Shown here in pieces: positions 7,921-14,800 of a stretch of 64,000 nt of DNA (positions are counted from its first letter, which is position 1; each line of letters opens with the position of its first letter). The position numbers and the translations under genes are program-made. Source of the DNA: Acetatifactor aquisgranensis (GTDB lineage: Bacteria; Bacillota; Clostridia; Lachnospirales; Lachnospiraceae); contig NZ_CALPDH010000029.1 in assembly GCF_943193215.1 (NCBI RefSeq), forward strand, positions 1 to 64,000, given 5' to 3'. The notes beneath the pieces are model-generated. The model ran no database searches. It was given only the letters and a program-made list of their open reading frames with translations, and had not been told where the DNA came from.

Positions 7921-8118
7921 ATGGAAAAAATAAGAATTGCAGAGAAATACACGTTAACAATTTCAGAAGCCTGTGAGTATTTCAACATAGGCGATAAGAA
8001 GTTAAGGAAGCTTATAGATGAAAATAAAAGTGCCGAGTACATAATGACAAATGGCACAAAATACTTAATAAAGAGAAGAAAGTTTGAAGAGTTTATAGAT
8101 AATACTTCTTCAATTTAA
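7921..8118 (+). CDS. xis: Tn916-type excisionase
   Basis: A 65-residue protein of the Tn916 Xis family, a MerR-like winged helix that bends DNA at the element ends and directs the integrase toward excision. LTISEACEYFNIGDKKLRKL (about 17-36) is the helix-turn-helix, and the basic YLIKRRKF is the wing. GGAGG lies 9 nt upstream. It follows the methyltransferase almost directly and precedes the integrase, the usual order at the end of Tn916-like elements. Confidence 0.9.
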   Translation: MEKIRIAEKYTLTISEACEYFNIGDKKLRKLIDENKSAEYIMTNGTKYLIKRRKFEEFIDNTSSI

Positions 8119-8135
8119 AATACATATTTTGATAA

Positions 8136-8153
8136 AAAAGTGCTTGCACTTTT
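8136..8153. promoter_or_regulatory. Palindrome between xis and int
   Basis: AAAAGTGC (8136-8143) and GCACTTTT (8146-8153) form an 8-bp dyad with a 2-nt centre, 18 bp after the xis stop. The tight centre favours a protein-binding site or a terminator stem whose T-run is its right arm. Confidence 0.5.
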
Positions 8154-8174
8154 ATTGAGATTCCGATAGAATGA

Positions 8175-8192
8175 CCCCCTCGAAAGAGGGGG
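8175..8192 (+). other. Stable RNA hairpin with GAAA tetraloop before int
   Basis: CCCCCTC (8175-8181), loop GAAA and GAGGGGG (8186-8192) form a 7-bp GC-rich stem capped by a GNRA tetraloop. It lies 33 bp before the int start. No T-tract follows, so it is more likely an RNA-stability or translation element in the int leader than a terminator. Confidence 0.55.
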
Positions 8193-8225
8193 CAGTAAAA
8201 AAATTTGATTCGGAGGTAAATTGGT

Positions 8226-9449
8226 ATGAGCAAAGATAATAAGAGAAGAGATAGCAAAGGACGCATATTGCGTACTGGCGAACAGCAACGTCAGGACGGA
8301 AGTTATCTGTATACATACAAGGGAAAAGACGGAAAAAACCATTATGTATACAGCAGGAAGTTGGAGCCGACAGACAAACTTCCTGCTGGTGCAAGAGATT
8401 GTAAGTCATTGAGAGAAAAAGAGAAAGAAATACTGAAATCTCTCAATGAGGAAGTGGCATACCATGGTGGGGATGTCACGGTATTAGGGTTGACACAAAG
8501 ATATGTGTCAGTTAAAAGTAATAATGTCCGTCACAATACGTTGGCGGGATATAAGACAGTGCTGAATCTCCTTGAAAAAGAGGCATTTGGAAGCCTGCGT
8601 ATTGATAAGGTTAAACAGTCTGACACAAAGCTCTGGTTACAGAAGCTACAGACGGAAGATAAAAAGAGTTTCAGTGCCATAGCAAGTATACGTGGGGTAT
8701 TAAGACCTGCTTTCCGTATGGCTGTTGTAGATGACCTGATACGGAAAAATCCTTTTGACTGGGAATTGAAGGAGGTCATTTACAACGATAGTAAGTCAGG
8801 AGCAGTGATTTCTCAAAGACAGGAGCGTCTGTTTTTGGATTTTGTTAAAAATGACAAACATTACTGCCAGTATTATGAGGGTATGTATATCCTGTTTAAA
8901 ACTGGCATGAGGGTGTCAGAGTTTTGTGGTCTTACGTTGTCAGACTTAGATATGAAAGAGAGGAAGATACATATAGATAAACAGTTACAGCGTACAAGAG
9001 ATGGGAAATACATTATAGAAAGACCTAAAACAAAGAACGGGGAAAGGGATCTGCCAATGACAGAAGGTGTCTATCAGTGCTTTAAAGAACTGATACACAA
9101 AAGAAAAAAAATAAAGGTGGAGTCAATGATAGACGGTATAAGCGGTTTTCTGATATTTGATAAGAATAATATGCCGTGTCTTGCACTGCACTGGGAGCAC
9201 TATTTCAAAGATGCTCTGGGGAAGTACAACCGGACATACAAAGAAGAATTGCCGCCGATAACACCTTATACATGCAGGCATACATACTGCACGAACAGGG
9301 TGAGAGACGGAGTAAGCCCCAAAACCATGCAGTACCTTATGGGACACTCTGATATTAGAACCACGTTGCAATATTATACTCATTATGAGTATGAGGACGT
9401 GGAGAAAGAGATACGGGAACTGGAAGAGAAAATGAAGAAAGCGAGGTAG
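8226..9449 (+). CDS. int: Tn916-family tyrosine recombinase (integrase)
   Basis: A 407-residue integrase that moves the element in and out of the chromosome with Xis. An N-terminal arm-binding region (about 1-70) precedes the core-binding domain (about 85-170) and the catalytic domain (about 190-390). Catalytic residues visible are Arg229 (GMRVSE), Arg351 (in CRHTYC), His374 (MGHSD) and Tyr384 (YTH). The box II histidine of HxxR is Tyr348 here. The length matches Tn916 Int (about 405). CGGAGG lies 8-12 nt before the ATG. It is the last gene of the element and reads outward. Confidence 0.95.
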   Translation: MSKDNKRRDSKGRILRTGEQQRQDGSYLYTYKGKDGKNHYVYSRKLEPTDKLPAGARDCKSLREKEKEILKSLNEEVAYHGGDVTVLGLTQRYVSVKSNNVRHNTLAGYKTVLNLLEKEAFGSLRIDKVKQSDTKLWLQKLQTEDKKSFSAIASIRGVLRPAFRMAVVDDLIRKNPFDWELKEVIYNDSKSGAVISQRQERLFLDFVKNDKHYCQYYEGMYILFKTGMRVSEFCGLTLSDLDMKERKIHIDKQLQRTRDGKYIIERPKTKNGERDLPMTEGVYQCFKELIHKRKKIKVESMIDGISGFLIFDKNNMPCLALHWEHYFKDALGKYNRTYKEELPPITPYTCRHTYCTNRVRDGVSPKTMQYLMGHSDIRTTLQYYTHYEYEDVEKEIRELEEKMKKAR

Positions 9450-9463
9450 AATTTACCTCTGGG

Positions 9464-9503
9464 ATAGGTAAAAAAGGGGGCAATTTACTCTTTTTTTACC
9501 TAT
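9464..9503 (+). terminator. 12-bp inverted repeat after int
   Basis: ATAGGTAAAAAA (9464-9475) and TTTTTTACCTAT (9492-9503) are perfect arms with a 16-nt loop, 15 bp after the int stop. A T-run lies in the right arm. It fits a terminator that stops int transcription running into the chromosome, and might also take part in recombination. Confidence 0.65.
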
Positions 9504-9513
9504 TTTGGAGGAC

Positions 9514-9540
9514 AAGATATAGGAAGATATGCTATGATAT
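9514..9540. repeat. Three AAGATAT-like boxes at 10-bp steps (cluster 1)
   Basis: AAGATAT at 9514 and 9524 and ATGATAT at 9534 fall on the same face of the helix, one per turn. A second cluster follows at 9598. Their place between int and the junction suits arm-type integrase sites or Xis sites, by analogy with Tn916. Confidence 0.6.
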
Positions 9541-9597
9541 AGGACGTATAGAGTTTTTGAGGTCAGAGAGAAAACCTTGAAAACATAAGGAAAAACC

Positions 9598-9624
9598 AAG
9601 ATATACCAAGATATAAGGAGATAT
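9598..9624. repeat. Three AAGATAT-like boxes at 10-bp steps (cluster 2)
   Basis: AAGATAT at 9598 and 9608 and GAGATAT at 9618 repeat the 10-bp phasing of cluster 1, 84 bp farther on and 8 bp before the probable junction. This is probably a second recombinase or Xis binding site. Confidence 0.6.
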
Positions 9625-9631
9625 GGAAACC

Positions 9632-9673
9632 ATGATAAAAATTTTATTTATATGCCACGGCAACATTACACGA
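9632..9673 (+). pseudogene. Start fragment of LMW tyrosine phosphatase at probable attR
   Basis: Fourteen codons read MIKILFICHGNITR, matching the highly conserved start of low-molecular-weight protein tyrosine phosphatases, including the C-x5-R phosphate loop. The likeness ends at about 9673, where unrelated sequence begins. The ATG has AAGGAG at 9615-9620. This is best explained as the element's attachment core, copied from the 5' end of a phosphatase gene. The exact crossover cannot be set without the left junction. Confidence 0.55.
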
Positions 9674-9832
9674 GGATGGCAATTTCCTGAATCTGGCGGT
9701 TCATATGAACGATATGGCGATTTCCTGCGACGAGAACGGCATTAAGGCGGGCATTGATGAAGCTGGTACCAGGTTTATGGCATTTTCTGAGGCATACGAT
9801 TATGTCTGCAGAGCAGTGGACGAGTACTGGTA
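9654..9832 (+). pseudogene. 3' fragment of an unrecognised gene
   Basis: In a frame different from the phosphatase start, an open stretch to a TAA at 9830-9832 has coding-like composition, with GNFLNLAVHMNDMAI and FMAFSEAYDYVCRAVDEYW. I do not recognise the family. It has no start of its own and a hairpin follows its stop. It may be the C-terminal end of a chromosomal gene cut by the element. Confidence 0.45.
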
Positions 9833-9843
9833 AAACCACAAAA

Positions 9844-9880
9844 CTCACTCCAATTCGTCTGTATCCCTAATTGGAGTGAG
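9844..9880 (+). terminator. Hairpin after the 9832 stop
   Basis: CTCACTCCAATT (9844-9855) and AATTGGAGTGAG (9869-9880) are perfect 12-bp arms with a 13-nt loop, 11 bp after the fragment's stop. The T-tract is poor (CCCTACTTTCCC). A terminator is the simplest reading. Confidence 0.6.
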
Positions 9881-9939
9881 CCCTACTTTCCCTTAATCCC
9901 TAAAAGGTGGTAGGTAACTTATTTTTGACTATCAGATTT

Positions 9940-10116
9940 TTATATTAGCTGAAAATTAGCCAATTCCTCAACACGTTCTACCGGAAGTTCCAAGTCCTCA
10001 GCGATTTCCTCAAATATGAGTTTTCCTCTTGCTATCAGTTTCAATGCTGATTCTTCTTTCTCTCTTGTAGCTCTGTTATCTATCTTTTTATCCTCTTTAT
10101 ATTTCTATTTCTTCAT
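9940..10116 (-). pseudogene. Remnant of Rpn/PD-(D/E)XK transposase-type protein
   Basis: Reading leftward from 10116 the frame is broken by a TAG after three codons and then runs to a TAA at 9940-9942. Its end (ALKLIARGKLIFEEIAEDL, then a valine/glutamate-rich helix) matches the repeated helices at the C-terminus of Rpn-type recombination-promoting nucleases, which are abundant in Lachnospiraceae. The nuclease domain is absent, so this is a decayed 3' piece. Confidence 0.5.
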
Positions 10117-10247
10117 ATGCATAATTTTATTAAATCTAGAAACAATCAAATAATACCTGTTTTCAGGCCCGTACCTGTTTTTGTACTCTACAGTAGTACC
10201 TACTTTAGGGGTATATTGATAGAAAAGCAAGTGCAAGAGGAAAAAAG

Positions 10248-10466
10248 ATGATAAAGTTCGACAAGTTGTTTCAGATTCTTAAAGAAAGAGGAATTTCACA
10301 ATATCATTTATACACTTACGAAAATATAAGTCGTTCACAAATTCAAAGATTGAAAACTGGAAATGTCAATGTGAATACTCTGAATAATATTCTCAATGTG
10401 CTTCGGGATTGCACTTTAGATGACATTTGTGAGTTTATTCCTGATAAGAAAGAAGAGGAAGAATAA
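10248..10466 (+). CDS. Cro/C1-type HTH protein (72 aa)
   Basis: A 72-residue single-domain regulator. The helix-turn-helix spans about residues 8-60, with ISQYHLYTYENISRSQIQRL as the recognition region and LDDICEFIPD closing the fold. An acidic tail ends the protein. The ATG follows AAGAGGAAAAAAG. Short proteins of this family are common in Firmicutes mobile regions. It stands alone between decayed fragments, so it may be a leftover repressor; its target is not visible. Confidence 0.75.
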   Translation: MIKFDKLFQILKERGISQYHLYTYENISRSQIQRLKTGNVNVNTLNNILNVLRDCTLDDICEFIPDKKEEEE

Positions 10467-10539
10467 AACTGTGTGAAAACTGTTGTTCTTCCTCTTTGTA
10501 TATCCTATAATAACCCCACCAAGTACGTACTCATCAGAC

Positions 10540-10664
10540 AATAGGCTTAGTCTGGTACGCAAAATTCTAATAAAATTTGTTCCGCTATTTCAGGATGCTC
10601 CTTAATTTGTTCTTCTGTTATATTTTTTATATCTTCAAACTCTTCTTTATTAACTCCTTACATA
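10540..10664 (-). pseudogene. Minus-strand gene remnant
   Basis: An open stretch read leftward encodes an acidic helical peptide (NKEEFEDIKNITEEQ then HPEIAEQILLEF) ending in a stop near 10548. No start with a ribosome site is found. It looks like the tail of a lost gene, possibly of the same transposase type as the 9940 remnant. Family uncertain. Confidence 0.3.
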
Positions 10665-10766
10665 AGGTTAGTCCTTTATTTTATGCTTGTAATATCCATT
10701 GATATGTGTTACGATATTGTAGTATATAGTATCCGAATTCAGTGATTAAAAAGAGGGAATAAAACT

Positions 10767-11006
10767 ATGAAAATTTGCATTGCAAGCTTCACTCTACCAG
10801 AATTTATCTTTACTGTCTATGTCATCATAATAGGTATTATGAAAATTATCTATTATATAAAATGCAAAAAAGCAAAAAGTCCTTGTAGCAATAGTAAATG
10901 TGCCCGCAGAAATTTTTGTTTTAAATACAAAAATTATGATTCATTAGATTATCTAAGTGATTTATTAAAAGAGATTTCAAAAAAGAGGGGTGTTAGCCCC
11001 TCTTAG
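10767..11006 (+). CDS. Small membrane protein with Cys-rich tail (79 aa)
   Basis: A 79-residue protein with one hydrophobic segment at about 8-30 (FIFTVYVIIIGIMKIIYYI), then a basic region with CxxxxCxxxxxC spacing (SPCSNSKCARRNFC) that could bind metal, and a charged helical end. GAGGGAAT lies before the ATG. Function unknown. It is the last AT-rich gene before the GC-rich chromosome and is followed by the terminator at 11119. Confidence 0.55.
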   Translation: MKICIASFTLPEFIFTVYVIIIGIMKIIYYIKCKKAKSPCSNSKCARRNFCFKYKNYDSLDYLSDLLKEISKKRGVSPS

Positions 11007-11118
11007 TTTAATTCTTCTAATACTTTCTGTACATGCATATCATGTTATCAATAATTTGTAAATCAGTCAAAAGTTCTTCCAGAAGTTAATTCAAGGGAAC
11101 AGGTAAAGGACAACAAAA

Positions 11119-11158
11119 AACACTAGATATAGGGGTTTTATTTCCTATATCTAGTGTT
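11119..11158 (-). terminator. Rho-independent terminator of the glycolytic cluster
   Basis: Perfect 15-bp arms AACACTAGATATAGG (11119-11133) and CCTATATCTAGTGTT (11144-11158) with a 10-nt loop. Read on the minus strand, the stem ends directly in TTTTTTGTTG, so it ends transcription 20 bp past the tpiA stop. Confidence 0.85.
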
Positions 11159-11179
11159 GGTTATTGTGCACGTTTACTC

Positions 11180-11929
11180 TTATTTATAGTTGACGATCCG
11201 CCCGAAATCAGTTTTGAGTGACGCGCCGCCCACCAGGCCGCCGTCGATGTCCGGCTGCGCGAACAGTTCTGCCGCGTTACCGGCATTCACGGAGCCGCCG
11301 TACTGGATGCGCACCGCAGCAGCGGTAGCCTCGTCATACATCTCGGCGATGCAGTCACGGACGCCCTTGCAGACTTCCTGGGCCTGCTCCGTGGTCGCGG
11401 TCTTGCCTGTACCGATGGCCCAGATAGGCTCATAGGCGATGACCATCTCTTTCACCTGATCCGCGGTCACACCCACCAAATCGGACTTAATCTGGAAACG
11501 AATCCAGTCCATGGTCACGCCCATCTCACGCTGCTCCAGAGTCTCGCCGCAGCACAGAATCGGGGTCAGGCCTGCCTCAATGGCCTTTTTCACTTTCTTG
11601 TTCAGCAGCGCGTCATCCTCCTTGAAGTAATCCCTTCTCTCGGAGTGACCGATGATGACATACTTCACGCCCGCATCCTTCAGCATAGCCGCGGAAATCT
11701 CGCCTGTGTAAGCGCCCTTCTCCTCGAAGTACATATTCTCAGCGCCCACAGCCACGTTGGTTCCCTTCACGGCCTCCACAACGGGCACGATGTCGATTGC
11801 GGGCACGCAGTAGACTACATCCACGCTATCGCTTTTTACCAAATCCTTCAACTCGCCGCAAAGCTTCACAGCCTCACTGGGAGTCATGTTCATCTTCCAG
11901 TTTCCGGCTACAATCTTCTTCCTTGCCAT
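11180..11929 (-). CDS. tpiA: Triosephosphate isomerase
   Basis: A 249-residue TIM barrel that interconverts dihydroxyacetone phosphate and glyceraldehyde 3-phosphate in the cytosol. The start ARKKIVAGNWKMN carries the active-site Asn and Lys. GHSERR holds the catalytic His (about residue 95) and AYEPIWAIGTG the catalytic Glu (about 166). The phosphate loop YGGSV is near 211. Length is normal. The ATG at 11929 follows GAGGT; a longer frame to 11980 lacks support. It is the last gene of gap-pgk-tpiA and has its own terminator downstream. Confidence 0.97.
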   Translation of the reverse strand: MARKKIVAGNWKMNMTPSEAVKLCGELKDLVKSDSVDVVYCVPAIDIVPVVEAVKGTNVAVGAENMYFEEKGAYTGEISAAMLKDAGVKYVIIGHSERRDYFKEDDALLNKKVKKAIEAGLTPILCCGETLEQREMGVTMDWIRFQIKSDLVGVTADQVKEMVIAYEPIWAIGTGKTATTEQAQEVCKGVRDCIAEMYDEATAAAVRIQYGGSVNAGNAAELFAQPDIDGGLVGGASLKTDFGRIVNYK

Positions 11930-11992
11930 GATACCTATACCTCTTTTTTCTTTATATTTAAAAAATATGTGCGATACCAAGCCTGACTTGGA

Positions 11993-12027
11993 AAATCTAA
12001 GCCAGCATACTTCGCTGGCTTAGATTT
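11993..12027 (-). terminator. Hairpin between pgk repeats and tpiA
   Basis: Perfect 14-bp arms AAATCTAAGCCAGC (11993-12006) and GCTGGCTTAGATTT (12014-12027) with a 7-nt loop. Read on the minus strand the stem ends in a short TTTT run. It could terminate part of the gap-pgk transcript before tpiA and so lower tpiA expression. Confidence 0.65.
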
Positions 12028-12037
12028 CCTTCAGGCT

Positions 12038-12240
12038 TTATCATCTGCTGCAACACACGGCGTTGCGAGCCTTGCACCCTGGGAATGCGCCGCTTCTCTT
12101 ATTTATCATCCGCCGCTGCAACGCACGGCGTTGCGAGCCTTGCACCCTGGGAACTCGCCGCTTCTTTATTTGTCATCTGCTGCTGCAACCCACGGCGTTG
12201 CGAGCCTTGCACTCTGGGAATGCGCCGCTTCTCTTATTTA
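12038..12240 (-). repeat. Three tandem copies of the pgk 3' end (65-68 bp)
   Basis: Three imperfect units follow the pgk stop, anchored by TCATC at 12173, 12106 and 12041. Each, read on the minus strand, repeats the last pgk codons (VAAADDK and stop; the distal one VAADDKA and stop), then a spacer and GCAACGCC-like sequence that pairs with the next unit's GCGTTGC. Differences in the coding part of the two nearer copies are synonymous. Confidence 0.85.
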
Positions 12241-13457
12241 TCATCCGCCGCCGCAACGCCGGGAAGGACTTTGCCCTCGAGGAACTCCAGGGATGCGCCG
12301 CCGCCGGTGGAGATGTGGCTCATCTTGTCGCCGAATCCCAGCTGGTTCACGGCCGCCGCGGAATCGCCGCCGCCGATGATGGTGGTGGCATCGGTCTCGG
12401 CCAGGGACTTGGCCACTGCGATAGTGCCGGCTGCCAGGGTAGGATTCTCGAACACGCCCATAGGCCCGTTCCATACCACGGTCTTCGCGCTCTTCACAGC
12501 GTCCGCGTACATAGCCGCGGTCTTAGGCCCGATATCGCAGCCCTCTCTGTCCGCGGGCATGTTCTCCACATCGTAGTTCTCCACTTCCACGGGAGCATCG
12601 ATGGGATTGGGGAATCCGGCTACGGTGACGGAGTCCACGGGAAGCAGCAGCTTCTTGCCCAGCTTCTCGGCTTTCTCCATCATTTCCTTACAGTAGTCAA
12701 TCTTCTCATTGTCCACCAGAGAGTTTCCGATTTCATAGCCCTTTGCCTTCAGGAAGGTGTAAGCCATGCCGCCGCCGATGATCAGGGTATCGCACTTCTC
12801 CAGCAGGTTGGAGATGACGTTCAGCTTATCCGCCACCTTAGCGCCGCCCAGGATAGCAACGAAAGGCCTTACGGGATTCTCCACCGCGTTGCCCAGGAAA
12901 TTGATTTCCTTCTGCATCAGATAGCCTACCGCGTTCTCGCCGCCCTTTGCGGTGATGCACTTGGTGACGCCCTCAACGGACGCATGGGCCCTGTGGGAGG
13001 AACCGAAGGCATCGCATACATACAAATCAGCCAGGTCAGCCAGCTCTTTGCTGAACTCCTCACCGTTCTTGGTCTCTTCCTTGCCGCGGAAACGGGTGTT
13101 CTGGAGCAGCACCACATCTCCCTCTTTCATAGCTTCCACCGCCTTGGTAGCCGCTTCGCCGGTCACGTTGTAGTCAGCCACGAACACCACTTCCTTGCCC
13201 AGCTTCTCGGACAGTCTCTTGGCCACAGGCGCCAGAGACTCCTTCTCGTTGGGGCCTTCCTTCACCTTGCCCAGATGGGAGCAGAGGATTACCTTGCCGC
13301 CGTCGTCAATCAGCTTCTTGATTGTAGGCAGAGCTGCCACGATACGTGTCTCATCTGTAATCTCGCCGTTCTTCAAAGGAACGTTAAAGTCACATCTAAC
13401 CAGAACTCTCTTTCCCTTTGCGTTGATGTCATCAACGGATTTCTTGTTCAAGCCCAT
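12234..13457 (-). CDS. pgk: Phosphoglycerate kinase
   Basis: A 407-residue monomeric enzyme that makes ATP and 3-phosphoglycerate from 1,3-bisphosphoglycerate. The N-terminal domain has VLVRCDFNVPL (about 18-28) and the SHLG loop. The C-terminal nucleotide domain has WNGPMGVFE and IIGGGDSAAA with the Gly-rich loop GGGASLEFLEG. Length is typical (about 395-415). The ATG at 13457 is chosen because GGAGGT lies 10 nt upstream; a frame start at 13475 would bury that site. Its 3' end is followed by three tandem copies of its last codons. Confidence 0.97.
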   Translation of the reverse strand: MGLNKKSVDDINAKGKRVLVRCDFNVPLKNGEITDETRIVAALPTIKKLIDDGGKVILCSHLGKVKEGPNEKESLAPVAKRLSEKLGKEVVFVADYNVTGEAATKAVEAMKEGDVVLLQNTRFRGKEETKNGEEFSKELADLADLYVCDAFGSSHRAHASVEGVTKCITAKGGENAVGYLMQKEINFLGNAVENPVRPFVAILGGAKVADKLNVISNLLEKCDTLIIGGGMAYTFLKAKGYEIGNSLVDNEKIDYCKEMMEKAEKLGKKLLLPVDSVTVAGFPNPIDAPVEVENYDVENMPADREGCDIGPKTAAMYADAVKSAKTVVWNGPMGVFENPTLAAGTIAVAKSLAETDATTIIGGGDSAAAVNQLGFGDKMSHISTGGGASLEFLEGKVLPGVAAADDK

Positions 13458-13506
13458 TTTTTCCAGTACCTCCATTTTACATTATATTACATCATAAATT
13501 GAAACA

Positions 13507-13531
13507 GGGCCCGGTCCTTAAGACCGGACCC
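13507..13531 (-). terminator. GC-rich hairpin between gap and pgk
   Basis: GGGCCCGGTC (13507-13516) pairs with GACCGGACCC (13522-13531) with one mismatch (wobble in RNA) over a 5-nt loop. No T-tract follows on the minus strand, so it may protect the gap mRNA 3' end or partly terminate rather than stop all transcription. Confidence 0.5.
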
Positions 13532-13557
13532 CTATAGGTCGTTAAATCTTCCCACAC

Positions 13558-14571
13558 TTAGCCAAGCTCGCTGAAATACTTGATGGTACGAACCATCTGA
13601 GAGGTGTAGCTGTTCTCATTGTCATACCAGGAAACAACCTGTACCAGGGAGTTGCCGTCTTCCATCTTGGAAACCATGGTCTGGGTCGCATCGAAGATGG
13701 AGCCGTAGGTGCTGCCGATGACATCGGAGGATACAATCTCATCCTCGTTGTAAGCGAAGGACTCGGTTGCGGCAGCCTTCATAGCGGCATTGATGCCTTC
13801 CTTGGTGACCTCGCCCTTGACAACCGCTACCAGGATGGTGGTGGAGCCTGTAGGGGTAGGTACGCGCTGTGCGGAGCCGATCAGCTTGCCGTTCAGCTCA
13901 GGGATGACAAGGCCGATAGCCTTTGCAGCGCCGGTGGAGTTGGGAACGATGTTGCAGGCGCCTGCGCGGCTTCTTCTCAAATCGCCCTTTCTCTGAGGTC
14001 CGTCCAGAATCATCTGGTCGCCGGTGTAAGCGTGCACGGTGGTCATGATACCGCTCTGGATAGCAGCGAAGTCGTTCAGGGCCTTCGCCATGGGAGCCAG
14101 GCAGTTGGTGGTGCAGGAAGCAGCAGAGATAACGGTATCCTCAGCCTTCAGTGTGTCATGGTTTACATTGTATACGATGGTAGGAAGATCGTTTCCTGCA
14201 GGAGCAGAGATAACAACCTTGCGCGCACCGGCGGTGATGTGTGCGGATGCCTTGTCCTTGGAGGTATAGAAGCCTGTGCACTCCAGAACAACGTCAACCT
14301 TCAGCTCGCCCCAGGGAAGCTTGGAAGCGTCAGCCTCTTTGTAGATAGTGATGGTCTTGCCGTTTACGGTGATATTGTCCTCGCCTGCCACTACGGAATC
14401 AGCATATTTGTACTTGCCCTGAGAAGAGTCATACTTCAACAGGTGAGCCAGCATCTTGGGGCTGGTCAGATCGTTGATAGCAACTACCTCATACCCTTCA
14501 GCATCAAACATCTGCCTGAATGCCAGACGGCCAATACGGCCAAAACCATTGATTGCTACTCTTACTGCCAT
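13558..14571 (-). CDS. gap: Glyceraldehyde-3-phosphate dehydrogenase
   Basis: A 337-residue NAD-dependent enzyme of glycolysis. The Rossmann motif NGFGRIGRL (about 8-16) binds NAD. The active site is SAASCTTNCLAPMAKAL with the catalytic Cys near 152, and the partner histidine lies in TVHAYTGDQ. The length is normal. AGGAGGG lies 8 nt before the ATG. It is first of gap-pgk-tpiA. A nested dyad at 14607-14647 overlaps its probable promoter and is a candidate operator. Confidence 0.97.
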   Translation of the reverse strand: MAVRVAINGFGRIGRLAFRQMFDAEGYEVVAINDLTSPKMLAHLLKYDSSQGKYKYADSVVAGEDNITVNGKTITIYKEADASKLPWGELKVDVVLECTGFYTSKDKASAHITAGARKVVISAPAGNDLPTIVYNVNHDTLKAEDTVISAASCTTNCLAPMAKALNDFAAIQSGIMTTVHAYTGDQMILDGPQRKGDLRRSRAGACNIVPNSTGAAKAIGLVIPELNGKLIGSAQRVPTPTGSTTILVAVVKGEVTKEGINAAMKAAATESFAYNEDEIVSSDVIGSTYGSIFDATQTMVSKMEDGNSLVQVVSWYDNENSYTSQMVRTIKYFSELG

Positions 14572-14606
14572 TTTAGTTCCCTCCTAAAATATATTTTATC
14601 TGTTTC

Positions 14607-14647
14607 GACAATCCTTGTCCGATTTTCGCGGGACATGCCGGATTGTC
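14607..14647. promoter_or_regulatory. Nested dyad at the gap promoter
   Basis: Outer arms GACAATCC (14607-14614) and GGATTGTC (14640-14647) enclose inner arms TGTCC (14616-14620) and GGACA (14631-14635). On the minus strand TTGACA, a possible -35 box, overlaps the outer arm at 14644-14649. The -10 box is unclear. The dyad is a candidate binding site for a glycolytic regulator, 36 bp before the gap start. Confidence 0.5.
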
Positions 14648-14800
14648 AAACTTTTATCAACAAGGATATTTTACCCAATCTCGGAAGATAATTCAAGATG
14701 TAAATCAAAAATAATTGCCATAATTTCGGAAATTTTACAGATTGTTTAGAAATTACTTATTTCTTCCCGCAATCTTTTCCGAAATGCCTCCCATCTGCTT

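Noticed and set aside
12038..12240. CRISPR or satellite of unrelated origin
   Set aside because: No spacers; units are copies of the pgk gene end.
12063..13502. Long plus-strand frame of 479 codons opposite pgk
   Set aside because: It mirrors the strong codon bias of pgk and starts in the tandem repeats; antisense shadow.
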